NCBI GenBank assembly: GCA_028874215.1
Contig: JAPPLF010000083.1
Coordinates: 1-64,000, forward strand
From: Acidobacteriota bacterium
Lineage (GTDB): Bacteria; Acidobacteriota; UBA6911; RPQK01; JAJDTT01
Reading direction: 5' to 3'
DNA: 64,000 nucleotides
Shown: piece by piece, positions 8,525-16,412 of the stretch
How positions within the stretch are numbered: the stretch's first letter is position 1
How the letters are laid out: every line of letters begins with the position of its first letter
The notes under the pieces: model-generated
The model's database searches: none
Seen by the model: the letters and a program-made list of their open reading frames with translations, nothing else
What the model was told of the DNA's origin: nothing
Position numbers and translations under genes: made by a program

Positions 8525-9643
8525 GTGACCGTCGTGCAACAAAAGGATTTCACGTCCGCATTCAAGGCCTATGTGCTGCCCGGAATCGTATTCCAGTCGG
8601 TGATCATCGCCGGGGGGTACGGCACCGGACGGGAAATGGTGGAGTACTTCCTCAACTACGGACCCGTCGGCGGACTGGTGGGAATGCTTTTCATCAGTAC
8701 CTTGATGTGGTCGGTGGTTCTGGCCGCCTCCTTCGAATTCGCCAGGGTCTACCGGGCCCATGACTATCGGACCTTCTTCCTGCAACTGCTGGGCCGTTTC
8801 TGGTACAGCTTCGAGGTCCTCTACCTGATTCTGCTGCTCATCGTCCTGGCGGTGATCGGCTCCACTGCGGGAGTTTTGCTGCGCGACAATTTCGGTCTGC
8901 CCTACCTGCTCGGTGTCGCCGTCATGCTGGCTTCCGTGGGATTTCTCACCTTCAAGGGGACGAGCCTGATCGAGAAGTTTCTCTCCGGGTGGTCCTTGCT
9001 CCTCTACGGGATCTATCTGGTCTTCTTCGTCATGTGCTTCCTTCGATTCGGCGACGAGATACGAAACAGCTTGTCCATGGGGATCGATTCCTCCGGCTGG
9101 GTCCTGGGCGCCTTCAAGTACGGCTTCTACAATCTGGGAGCGATTCCGGCGGTCCTGTTCACGACACACCACATCAAGACCCGGAGGCAGGCCGTAGGAG
9201 CGGGTCTCCTCGGCGGCGTGATCGGAATCTTCCCCGGCTTGCTCTTCTACCTCGCTATCGTCGGCCTCTATCCGCAGGTGCTTTCGGCCGAAGTTCCGGC
9301 GGTCTACGCTCTTCGCGCGGCCCAATTGCCCCTGCTTCTCATCGTCTTTCAGGTGGTCTTGCTGGGGACTCTGGTCGAAACCGGGACCGGAATGATCCAC
9401 GCCGTCAACGAACGGTTGCGGTCGGCCCTCAGGGCGCGGGGGAGAGACCTCCCCCGCCGGGTGCGGCCACTGGTGGCCCTGGGTCTTCTCTTGCTGGGAC
9501 TGGCGCTGTCGACATTCGGACTGATCCAACTGGTCGCCAAGGGCTACGGAGCGGTGAGTTGGGGATTCCTGTTCGTCTACATCGTCCCGTTGTTGACCTG
9601 GGGCTTGTACAAGATCTGGAAGAAGGGAAAGAGTCCCGCCTGA
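8525..9643 (+). CDS. YkvI-like inner-membrane transporter
   Basis: A 372-aa integral membrane protein with about ten hydrophobic helices, matching the uncharacterised YkvI family within the APC transporter superfamily. The characteristic first-helix segment is IIAGGYGTGREMVEYFLNYGP, where the broken helix expected of LeuT-fold carriers carries the glycines. The C-terminus is a short basic tail (KIWKKGKSPA). The start is a GTG (8525); a second GTG three codons on is equally possible and neither has a good ribosome-binding site. Family members are presumed secondary transporters, but no substrate is established. It stands alone, diverging from the kinase gene. Confidence 0.85.
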   Translation: MTVVQQKDFTSAFKAYVLPGIVFQSVIIAGGYGTGREMVEYFLNYGPVGGLVGMLFISTLMWSVVLAASFEFARVYRAHDYRTFFLQLLGRFWYSFEVLYLILLLIVLAVIGSTAGVLLRDNFGLPYLLGVAVMLASVGFLTFKGTSLIEKFLSGWSLLLYGIYLVFFVMCFLRFGDEIRNSLSMGIDSSGWVLGAFKYGFYNLGAIPAVLFTTHHIKTRRQAVGAGLLGGVIGIFPGLLFYLAIVGLYPQVLSAEVPAVYALRAAQLPLLLIVFQVVLLGTLVETGTGMIHAVNERLRSALRARGRDLPRRVRPLVALGLLLLGLALSTFGLIQLVAKGYGAVSWGFLFVYIVPLLTWGLYKIWKKGKSPA

Positions 9644-9755
9644 CCAGCATGGCTGGAGCAGAATCGGTCGGTGCGACAACTCACACGGAAACGACCAGTT
9701 CCACCAGGTGCATTGCGCACGCGTAGGGGTTTTCCCATGAACCATGTGGGCACGG

Positions 9756-9792
9756 TTTACAAAAGTCGCTACTAGTTGCTACTTTGTTCTGT
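9756..9792 (+). promoter_or_regulatory. Promoter and operator-like direct repeats of the Phd/VapC pair
   Basis: TTTACA at 9756-9761 and TACTTT at 9780-9785, 18 bases apart, fit a housekeeping promoter. Two adjacent ten-base direct repeats, AGTCGCTACT (9764-9773) and AGTTGCTACT (9774-9783), fill the spacer and touch the -10. At their junction is an imperfect palindrome centred on ACTAGT. The start ATG (9793) lies seven bases after the -10, so the transcript would be leaderless, in line with the absence of a ribosome-binding site. Autoregulation by the antitoxin is the natural inference. Confidence 0.5.
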
Positions 9793-10086
9793 ATGAGATC
9801 AGTAGGGATAAAAATTCTGAACAGCCGTCTGAGCGAATACATACGATTAGCCGCATCGGGGGAAACGGTTCTGGTTACAGACCGTGATCGAGTCGTCGCC
9901 GAAATCGGGCCACCAAGGCCTTCAAGAAGCCCGATGCTCGCCGACGCGCTGCTCGCAGAGGCGGTGCGTAAGGGCTGGTTGACGCCGCCGGCGCTACCAG
10001 CCGAGGGTGAGCCAACGACACCTGAACGAGTGGCGCCACTCCGGGATATTCTCGCCGAATTGGACGAAGACCGGGGCGATCGATGA
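9793..10086 (+). CDS. Phd/YefM-type antitoxin
   Basis: A 97-aa antitoxin. The N-terminal half has the Phd/YefM DNA-binding fold (MRSVGIKILNSRLSEYIRLAASGETVLVTDRDRVVAEIGP). The C-terminal half is proline-rich and acidic (LAELDEDRGD), as expected for a toxin-wrapping tail. The stop overlaps the toxin start by four bases (ATGA), so the two are translationally coupled. ATG 9793 is preferred over the upstream TTG at 9784 because family members begin with this segment. It is likely autoregulated through the direct repeats just upstream. Confidence 0.88.
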   Translation: MRSVGIKILNSRLSEYIRLAASGETVLVTDRDRVVAEIGPPRPSRSPMLADALLAEAVRKGWLTPPALPAEGEPTTPERVAPLRDILAELDEDRGDR

Positions 10087-10478
10087 TCTATCTCGATACC
10101 TCCGTCGCTCTTGCCCAGCTACTTGCCGAAGATCGCCACCCCACTGCCTCGTTTTGGAGCGAGACCCTGGTGTCCAGCCGTTTGATGGAGTACGAGATTT
10201 GGACCCGGTTACACGCGCGCAGACTCGCCGATTCCCACAGTGAGGCGGCCCTCAGGCTCTTAGGACGAGTCGCTTTGATGGACCTTACTCAACCGGTACT
10301 TGCGCGAGCTCTGGATGCCTTTCCCGTGTCTTTGTCGGTACGCACTCTTGATGCCCTGCATCTTGCCTCCTGCGACTTCCTGCGTCAGCAAGGTCAATCA
10401 GTCGCACTTGCGAGCTACGATCGCCGGATGACGGAAACAGCTCGAGCCATGGAGATTCCTATCTGGCATTTGGAATAG
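10083..10478 (+). CDS. vapC: PIN-domain toxin, VapC family
   Basis: A 131-aa PIN-domain ribonuclease. The acidic Mg2+ site is present: D5 in MIYLDTS, E36/E38 in MEYEIW, D90 in RTLDALHLAS and D113 in SYDRRM. VapC toxins cut tRNA or rRNA when freed from the antitoxin. It is coupled by an ATGA overlap to the Phd-type antitoxin, making a complete and apparently intact module. The space after it (10479-10544) carries no hairpin repeat and no other feature. The partner in this window is of the Phd family, whereas the second VapC at 60719 has a CopG-like partner. Confidence 0.9.
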   Translation: MIYLDTSVALAQLLAEDRHPTASFWSETLVSSRLMEYEIWTRLHARRLADSHSEAALRLLGRVALMDLTQPVLARALDAFPVSLSVRTLDALHLASCDFLRQQGQSVALASYDRRMTETARAMEIPIWHLE

Positions 10479-10544
10479 TCCTGAACGACGCACGGAATTC
10501 CAGGGTGGACAGGCCGAAATACGCTCCCCGGTCGGTAGCGCCGG

Positions 10545-12380
10545 TCACTTGAGGTCCGAGCGAATCTTGGCGATGAGGTTCGGCAGGTAGATGCGGAACC
10601 GCCGGTCCATTCCGGGCAACTCCTGGGGCAAGGCGAGGATTCGCTCGAGTGCCGGGGCGGCGCGGTCGTCCAGGTAGTCAAGAGCGTTGAGCGCGATCAT
10701 GGCGACGTGGAGCCCGTGCTTTTCCGCGTCGGCCAGTTCCACCAGCACGGCCAGGGCGCGTGTGGCGTCGGCATCGCTGCCATGGCGTCCGAGCGCTTCG
10801 GCGGCCGCGACGCGCACCGCCGGAGCCTCATCCGATAGCGCTTTCCGGAGCGGTCCGGCCAGGGGCCGAACCCCCTCCCGGCCTCGAATCAGGGCGCCGA
10901 GGGCCGCCCAGTATCGGACCGCGCCGTCAGAAACGTCGAAGCCGGCCCGGAGTTTGTCCTCGACGCCGTTCCGCATGGAGGTGGCCGACTCGGCCATGCC
11001 CATGATCCGCTCCAACGGATACCTCTTGGGATCGGCGCCCATGGTGTGGGGTGCGTCTGAGCCGGAACGTGTGTGGATGGCGTTCTCGGGCAGGAATCCC
11101 AGGTCACGGATCGACAGCGACCACTCGCGGCGCGCGGTGCGCAGGCGGTCCAGAACGGCCTTGTGCCGGGGGCTGCCGGCGAGGTTCTTCGTTTCGTCGG
11201 GATCCTCGGCCAGGTCGTAGAGTTCCTCGGCCGGCTTGGTCTCCCAGAAGCGGGTGCGCGGGGGACTCAGCTTTCCTTCGCGGTAGAGCCGGTGCCACAC
11301 GGCCGTCGTCGGCGTCCGGAACATGTACTCGACGAACTGGCCGTAGATCCGGTGGGGCATGAAGTTGCGAATGTAGATGTAGCGGTGGTTGCGAACGCTG
11401 CGGACCATGTCGTAGCGCTCGTCCATGCGGCCGCGAAAGCCGTAGAGGTAGGGTTGCGGCGAAGCCTCGTATTCTCCCGCGAAGGCGTGGCCCTGGAAAT
11501 GGTCCGGAGGTCGGATGCCGGCGAGGCTGAGCAACGTCGGCGCGAAGTCGATAAAGCCGACGAGTCGGTTGGTTTCCCCGCCCGGCGTGTAGCCGGATGG
11601 CCGCAGGTGCCGGAACTTCTCGGGGATGTAGAGGATCAGCGGCACGTGCAGACCGGAGTTGTAGGTCCAGCGCTTGCTGCGGGGCAGTCCGGAGCCGTGG
11701 TCCGCCCAGTAGAAGACGATGGTGTCCTCTTCCAGGCCTTCTTTTCTCAACTGCTCCAGCACCTTGCCGGCCAGACCATCCATCTCGGTGATCTTGTCGT
11801 GGTACTGGGCCCAGTCCTGCCGGGTTTCCGGGGTGTCGGGGTGGTAGGCGGGGACCCGCACCGCAGCGGGGTCGTGGACGGCCGCATGGGGCCGCTTTCG
11901 GATCTGGGACTCGTGGGTGACCGTGAGATTGAAAACCGAGAAGAAGGGCTGGCCGGGCGCGCGCTTGCGCCAGTGCGCCTGCCGGCTCGACTCGTCCCAG
12001 ACCTTGCCGGGTTTCTCCAGGTTGTAGTCCTCCTTGGAGTTGTTCGAGGTGTAGTAGCCGGCCTCCCGCAGGTACTGGGGGAACATCTTCATCGGCCGCG
12101 GCAGCCGCGTCGACGAGCGCATGTGCTGCGAGCCCGTGGACGGCGGGTACATGCCGCTGATGATGGTGGTGCGCGCCGGTGCGCAAACGGGAGCCGTGGA
12201 CCAGGCGGTGCGGTAGATCATGCCGCGGGCGCCCAGGGCATCCAGGTTCGGGGTGTCGGCGCAGGAGTCGCCGTAGACCCCCAGGTGGGGGCCGTTGTCT
12301 TCCGAGCTGATCCAGAGGATGTTGGGGGCGTTCGCAAGGGCGGTGGTGAGCGATGCCGCGAGGACGAAGATAGCTCGCAT
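10545..12380 (-). CDS. Exported sulfatase with HEAT-like C-terminal region
   Basis: A 611-aa type I sulfatase. The signature CAPAR (C66-x-P-x-R70, within VCAPARTTIISGMYP) is the site converted to formylglycine by a formylglycine-generating enzyme, which must be encoded elsewhere. Metal-site segments SSEDNG (27-28) and YWADHG are present. A short signal peptide occupies residues 1-17 (ends ALANA). After the sulfatase fold, about residues 480-610 form alanine-rich helices typical of HEAT repeats (APAVRVAAAEALGRHG). It likely acts on a sulfated organic compound in the periplasm. It is the last gene of a minus-strand run, 13 bases after the stop of the upstream CocE gene, with GGAG eight bases before its ATG. 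Confidence 0.93.
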   Translation of the reverse strand: MRAIFVLAASLTTALANAPNILWISSEDNGPHLGVYGDSCADTPNLDALGARGMIYRTAWSTAPVCAPARTTIISGMYPPSTGSQHMRSSTRLPRPMKMFPQYLREAGYYTSNNSKEDYNLEKPGKVWDESSRQAHWRKRAPGQPFFSVFNLTVTHESQIRKRPHAAVHDPAAVRVPAYHPDTPETRQDWAQYHDKITEMDGLAGKVLEQLRKEGLEEDTIVFYWADHGSGLPRSKRWTYNSGLHVPLILYIPEKFRHLRPSGYTPGGETNRLVGFIDFAPTLLSLAGIRPPDHFQGHAFAGEYEASPQPYLYGFRGRMDERYDMVRSVRNHRYIYIRNFMPHRIYGQFVEYMFRTPTTAVWHRLYREGKLSPPRTRFWETKPAEELYDLAEDPDETKNLAGSPRHKAVLDRLRTARREWSLSIRDLGFLPENAIHTRSGSDAPHTMGADPKRYPLERIMGMAESATSMRNGVEDKLRAGFDVSDGAVRYWAALGALIRGREGVRPLAGPLRKALSDEAPAVRVAAAEALGRHGSDADATRALAVLVELADAEKHGLHVAMIALNALDYLDDRAAPALERILALPQELPGMDRRFRIYLPNLIAKIRSDLK

Positions 12381-12393
12381 CGGCTTGCTCCGG

Positions 12394-14211
12394 TCAACGT
12401 TTCGGAATGACCGGCAACAGGATGTGGGACGGGTGTTCGGCGTCGTGGTAGACGGTCTGATTGGCGATGACGATTTCCGTGTCGACGCCGAGCTTTCCGC
12501 CGTTGTTCAGGTTGCGGTCGAAACGCGGGAAGTTGCTACTGGAGACCTCGACGCGGATCTTGTGGCCCTTGAGAAAGACGTTGCTGACGACGCCCACTTC
12601 GATGAAGAATTTGTAGATCTTCCCGGGTTGCAACAGTTTGGGGTTTTCGAATTGGCCAGGTGAAGGGACCCCGGCTCTGATGGCCGCGGGGTCCCGGTAA
12701 CGGGCCCGGAGAATGCCGTCCCAGAGGTTCACCGCCTTGCCGTCCGGGTAGACGTCCAGCAGCTTGACGGTCCAGTCCGTGTCCCGAGCGGAGCTGCTGG
12801 CGTAGATGCTGGCCTGGATCGGCCCCGTCACCTCCAGCTCTTCCTCCAGCGCCTCGGTGCTGTAGACCAGCACGTCATCCCGGTGTTCCACGGGCCGGTG
12901 GTCCAGGGGCTCCACCTCGCCGTTGGGGTCCATCCCCAGGGTCGGGACCGGGTCCTCCGGATTGTAGGTGTACCGGTCGGGAGCTTCTCCGGGGGACGGT
13001 TTTCCCGTAGAGAGGGTCCCGTCGCCGAAGAGGGAATTGGCCCGTCCGCTGCTTCGGAGGTAGAAGGGAGTCCACTGGGTCTCCGGGAGCGGCCACATGT
13101 CGGCGGTCCGCCAACGGTTTTTCCCCATCATGAACAGTCTCAGAGGGGGTTCGTTCTCGACTCCGTTCTCGATTCCCTTCAGCCACCGGTCCATCCAGCG
13201 CAGGTAGAGCGCATAGAGGTCGATGATGGAGTCGACTCCGAAATCGAGCACCCCGTACGCCTGCTTGGGCCGGTCGGTGTGGACCCAGGGGCCCACCACC
13301 ACTTTCTGCAGGCGCTTGGCGCGTTCGGTGCCCTCTCGCTGAATCGCTTCGTAATTGGCGAACAGCGACTTGGCGTGCAGGTCGAGCCATCCGCTCACCT
13401 GCAGGATGGGGACGTCCGTCTTGCGGAAGTGCCCATAGTTGCTGGCTTTCTTCCAGAACTCGTCATAGCTGGGGTGCTGGATCCAGTCGCGGTAGAACCC
13501 GATCGGTTTGCCCGTGGCCTCGACGTCGGCCGTCAGGATGGGCAGGTGCCGGAACAGCTTGTCCCAGTCGTACGGTTGCCGTGTCTGCTGGGTCCGCCCG
13601 CGGACGCCGATGGACCAGGGGATGCCGATCTGCAGCAGGAAGGCCCCGCCGGTGTAGTTCATCCCGTACAGGTATTCGTCGGCCGGCCCCATTTGAGGCG
13701 CGATGGCCTTCAGATAGGGAGAGCCGGTCTGGGCCGCCTTCCACTGGGTCAGCCCCATGTGGGACATCCCCATCATGCCCACGTTGCCGTCGGACCAGGA
13801 CCGGGTCCCGCACCAGTCCAGCGTGTCGCGGCCGTCTTCGATCTCCACGATCCATCCGGACCACTTCCCGTCCGAATCGAACCGGCCCCGGCAGTCCTGG
13901 AGCACGTACACGTACCCGCGACGGGCGAAATACAGGGCCCGGTTGACGTACCAGTCGGAGCTGTTGCCGTACGGAGTCCGCTCCAGGATCACCGGCCACC
14001 GGCCTTCCTTCCCGGGGAGATAGACGTCCGCCGACAATGAAACGCCGTCCCGCATGGGCACCCGGACGTCGATCAGCGTGGCGGGCGAGTGTTCCGGCGG
14101 CGAGAGCATGTCCTTCCAGGCCGAACTCTCCGCCAGAGACGGCGAAATGAGTGTGGATTGCAGGCACATGGCGAGAAGTCCTCGGGTCCAGCGGCGAGTC
14201 GATGGGATCAT
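12394..14211 (-). CDS. CocE/NonD-type hydrolase (copy A)
   Basis: A 605-aa exported serine hydrolase of the CocE/NonD family (alpha/beta-hydrolase plus the C-terminal jelly-roll of X-Pro dipeptidyl-peptidases). The triad is readable: S150 in GMSHMG, D277 in SGWLDLH and H311 in GPWVH. VPMRDGVSLSADVYLP opens the catalytic domain; the C-terminal domain ends with HKIRVEVSSSNFPRFDRN. A signal peptide covers about residues 9-28. The start ATG overlaps the stop of copy B by four bases (ATGA), which implies translational coupling, and the sulfatase follows 13 bases on. It is closest within the window to copy G (61424-63238): same length and matching segments such as DTLDWCGTxSWSDGNVGM. The substrate is unknown; known relatives cut esters and amides. 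Confidence 0.93.
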   Translation of the reverse strand: MIPSTRRWTRGLLAMCLQSTLISPSLAESSAWKDMLSPPEHSPATLIDVRVPMRDGVSLSADVYLPGKEGRWPVILERTPYGNSSDWYVNRALYFARRGYVYVLQDCRGRFDSDGKWSGWIVEIEDGRDTLDWCGTRSWSDGNVGMMGMSHMGLTQWKAAQTGSPYLKAIAPQMGPADEYLYGMNYTGGAFLLQIGIPWSIGVRGRTQQTRQPYDWDKLFRHLPILTADVEATGKPIGFYRDWIQHPSYDEFWKKASNYGHFRKTDVPILQVSGWLDLHAKSLFANYEAIQREGTERAKRLQKVVVGPWVHTDRPKQAYGVLDFGVDSIIDLYALYLRWMDRWLKGIENGVENEPPLRLFMMGKNRWRTADMWPLPETQWTPFYLRSSGRANSLFGDGTLSTGKPSPGEAPDRYTYNPEDPVPTLGMDPNGEVEPLDHRPVEHRDDVLVYSTEALEEELEVTGPIQASIYASSSARDTDWTVKLLDVYPDGKAVNLWDGILRARYRDPAAIRAGVPSPGQFENPKLLQPGKIYKFFIEVGVVSNVFLKGHKIRVEVSSSNFPRFDRNLNNGGKLGVDTEIVIANQTVYHDAEHPSHILLPVIPKR

Positions 14212-16124
14212 GGACTCCCCTCCCGGATCGGCAACTCGATGAAGGAGGCGTGTTCGCCCCCGTGGTGGATCGTGTTGTCGGCGATGCGCCACTGCCGGCT
14301 CAACGGGTCGCCGGTGTTCCGGTTGATGTCGAAATTGGGAAAACTGCTGCTGGAGATGTCCACGCGGATGCGATGTCCCGCCTTGAACAGGTTGGCCGCC
14401 GGCTGGACAGGAAGCCGGATCTCGTACACTTGGCCCGGCTCCATCAACTCCGGCTTCCTGAAGCTGTTCCGGTACCGGGCGCGGATGATGCCGTCGGTGA
14501 CGGGGAAGGCGTAGCCTGCCGGGTAGTCTTCGCTGGGCGGATAGACGTCGATGAGCTTGACGAAGAAGTCGGTGTCGGGAGCGTCCGACGACACGTAGAG
14601 GACGGCACGAAGGTTGCCCGCCATGGTCACGTCTCCGGACAGGGGAGGGGTCTGGAAGACCAGGACGTCGGGGCGGGAGGCGGTGGGGAGTCCGGGGATT
14701 CCATGGCCCGGGAGGGTCTCCATCTGAATCTGGTTGTAGGGCCCCATTCCCCGGAACCCGAGGTCCGACGCCGGTCCGTAGGCGATCTCGCAGCGTCCGT
14801 CGCTGTGGACCGTGTTGCGCGGATCGTAGGTGTAGGTGGTGGACTCGGACCCGCCGTCCGGTTCGGCCGCCGACAGAGTACCGTCGCCATGGAAGTAGTA
14901 CTTCCTGGGAGAGGTGCCGGCGGCGGGCCATTGCTCGCCGGTCTGCCAGGTTCCTCCGTGGTTCAAACGGTCCTTTTCGCCGCGCCGCCCGTCGCCGCCG
15001 CCCATCACGAACACCTTCACCGGGTCGCCCAGCTCGGCGTTCTCGTCCCCCTTGAGCCAGCGGTTGAACCATTGCAGCTCGTAGTCGAGGAATTCCAGAT
15101 CGTTGGGTGGAACGACGCCTGCCGCGGCGCCGTAGTTGGCGTCCCCGTTGTAGGGATCCCAGTTGGCGTGGGTCCAGGGGCCGGCCACCAGGTACTGGTC
15201 GCGGCGGCCTCTCTTGAGCATCTCCCGGTAACCGTCCACGATGGATCGCGCGTAGACCTCGTACCACCCCGTGACCCACATGATGGGAATCTCCGGATAG
15301 TTGTCGAAGTATTCGTCCATGGCCAGGCTGGGCCGTTGCCAGAACTCGTTGTAGTCGTTGTTCTCGAAGTAGAACTGGAAGGCGGCGTCCTCATAACGGG
15401 GAGCCACGCTCAACGGCGTCTGCCCGCGCCGCCACGGAATTCGCGACGCCCACCGCAGAAACCCCTTGGACGTCAGCATCGGCTTGATGGCTTCAACGAT
15501 TGAGGGGTTCTCCTTGGCCTCCCAACTGGTGGTGGCCATGTGCAGGTGCCACCGCAACAGGCCCAGAGTCCGGGTCCCGCCCACGTGCATGCTGTAGTAG
15601 TAGGCGTTGTTCGGTCCGGTGTGGGGGATCATGGTGGCCAGGCCGGGCGGGTTCAGCGTGGCCATCTGCAACTGTACCCAGCCCATGTAGGAGACCCCGT
15701 AGGTCCCCACCTTTCCGTTGCTGGAGGGATGGCGCGCCAGCCATTCCACCGTGTCGTATCCGTCCTCCGCCTCGTCCCGCATGGGAAAGAACTCGCCGCC
15801 CGACCGGAAGCGGCCCCGGCAGTCCTGAATGACCGACAGGTAGCCGTGGCTGGCGAAGAAGGTGGCCGGGTCCTTGTAGAACTCGTTCTCCTTGTCGTAG
15901 GGCGTCCGCTGCAGGACGACAGGGAACTTTCCTTCCAGGGGGCGGCCGTCTTGGGCAGGCAGGTACAGGTCCGTCGCCAGTTCGACTCCGTCCCGCATCG
16001 GGATCTTGACATCCTTCAAGACGACGACGTCCATGGATTTCCCCTCCGCCGCCGGTCCGGCGGCCGCTACGCCAAGGCAGGAGAATCCCGTTGCAAACAA
16101 CAGAGTCCACGGCAAACTCCTCAT
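14208..16124 (-). CDS. CocE/NonD-type hydrolase (copy B)
   Basis: A 638-aa exported alpha/beta-hydrolase of the CocE/NonD family. Nucleophile S145 sits in GVSYMG and H319 in GPWTH. At the place where the other six copies have the acid of the triad as Asp (GWxD), this copy has Glu (GWYE, E289). The signal peptide is MRSLPWTLLFATGFSCLGVAAA. ATG 16124 is chosen because GGGAG lies seven bases upstream; the frame stays open further upstream only through the hairpin repeats at 16216-16323, which would not make a sensible leader. It is the first gene of a minus-strand operon: B, then A by ATGA overlap, then the sulfatase. It pairs with copy D (44234-46141) by length and by shared segments such as IQDCRGRF and RIPWRRGQTPL. 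Confidence 0.93.
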   Translation of the reverse strand: MRSLPWTLLFATGFSCLGVAAAGPAAEGKSMDVVVLKDVKIPMRDGVELATDLYLPAQDGRPLEGKFPVVLQRTPYDKENEFYKDPATFFASHGYLSVIQDCRGRFRSGGEFFPMRDEAEDGYDTVEWLARHPSSNGKVGTYGVSYMGWVQLQMATLNPPGLATMIPHTGPNNAYYYSMHVGGTRTLGLLRWHLHMATTSWEAKENPSIVEAIKPMLTSKGFLRWASRIPWRRGQTPLSVAPRYEDAAFQFYFENNDYNEFWQRPSLAMDEYFDNYPEIPIMWVTGWYEVYARSIVDGYREMLKRGRRDQYLVAGPWTHANWDPYNGDANYGAAAGVVPPNDLEFLDYELQWFNRWLKGDENAELGDPVKVFVMGGGDGRRGEKDRLNHGGTWQTGEQWPAAGTSPRKYYFHGDGTLSAAEPDGGSESTTYTYDPRNTVHSDGRCEIAYGPASDLGFRGMGPYNQIQMETLPGHGIPGLPTASRPDVLVFQTPPLSGDVTMAGNLRAVLYVSSDAPDTDFFVKLIDVYPPSEDYPAGYAFPVTDGIIRARYRNSFRKPELMEPGQVYEIRLPVQPAANLFKAGHRIRVDISSSSFPNFDINRNTGDPLSRQWRIADNTIHHGGEHASFIELPIREGSP

Positions 16125-16215
16125 GAGTGATCTCCCGTTCTCGTTGATTGACTGGGCTGGAAGCTGAGTGAGAATTTGCGGCTCAGAATATGGAGGGTGA
16201 GCCCCGATGTCAATT

Positions 16216-16323
16216 GGAGCGTGGGTTTTCAACCCGCGATTAGGAGCGTGGGTTGACAACCCCCGATTCGGAGCGGCGGTTTCCAACCGCCGAATCGGAA
16301 CGGCGGTTTCCAGCCGCCGAATC
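16216..16323. repeat. Intergenic hairpin repeat cluster 3: four tandem 27-bp units
   Basis: Four exact-period units start at 16216, 16243, 16270 and 16297. Each has GGAGC (GGAAC in the last), a seven-base arm, a three-base loop, the pairing arm and five bases GATTA/GATTC/GAATC. The arms change between units (GTGGGTT with AACCCGC, GTGGGTT with AACCCCC, GGCGGTT with AACCGCC, GGCGGTT with AGCCGCC) while most pairing is kept. The cluster lies between divergent genes, so it cannot simply be a terminator. The remaining sequence of this space holds only the -10-like element noted for the GWxTD gene. Confidence 0.88.
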
Positions 16324-16394
16324 TTGCACAGGCTCAAGACTGTCCCCTCTTATGCATTGGAACTGCCTTGCTATCACCAGAGAGGTCCATTCGC

Positions 16395-16400
16395 TATACT
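16395..16400 (+). promoter_or_regulatory. -10-like element before the GWxTD gene
   Basis: TATACT ends 12 bases before the ATG at 16413. No ribosome-binding site precedes that ATG, so a transcript with a leader of only a few bases is likely if this is the promoter. No good -35 is seen at 16-18 bases; TTGCTA lies 21 bases upstream. Confidence 0.3.
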
Positions 16401-16412
16401 CTTCAACAACCC

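Noticed and set aside
8351-9745. Minus-strand frame of 464 codons opposite the YkvI-like gene
   Set aside because: It is low-complexity, Gln- and Asp-rich, as expected for the complement of a hydrophobic membrane protein; no motif.
14212-15279. Extension of CocE copy A upstream to 15279
   Set aside because: The frame runs through the interior of copy B without homology; the signal peptide and the ATGA overlap place the start at 14211.
16216-16323. Tandem short repeats resembling a CRISPR array
   Set aside because: Units are contiguous 27-bp hairpins without unique spacers, and the repeated parts vary. No cas gene is present.
16125-16337. N-terminal extension of CocE copy B through the hairpin cluster
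   Set aside because: It would translate the repeats as low-complexity sequence before a good signal peptide that has its own ribosome-binding site.
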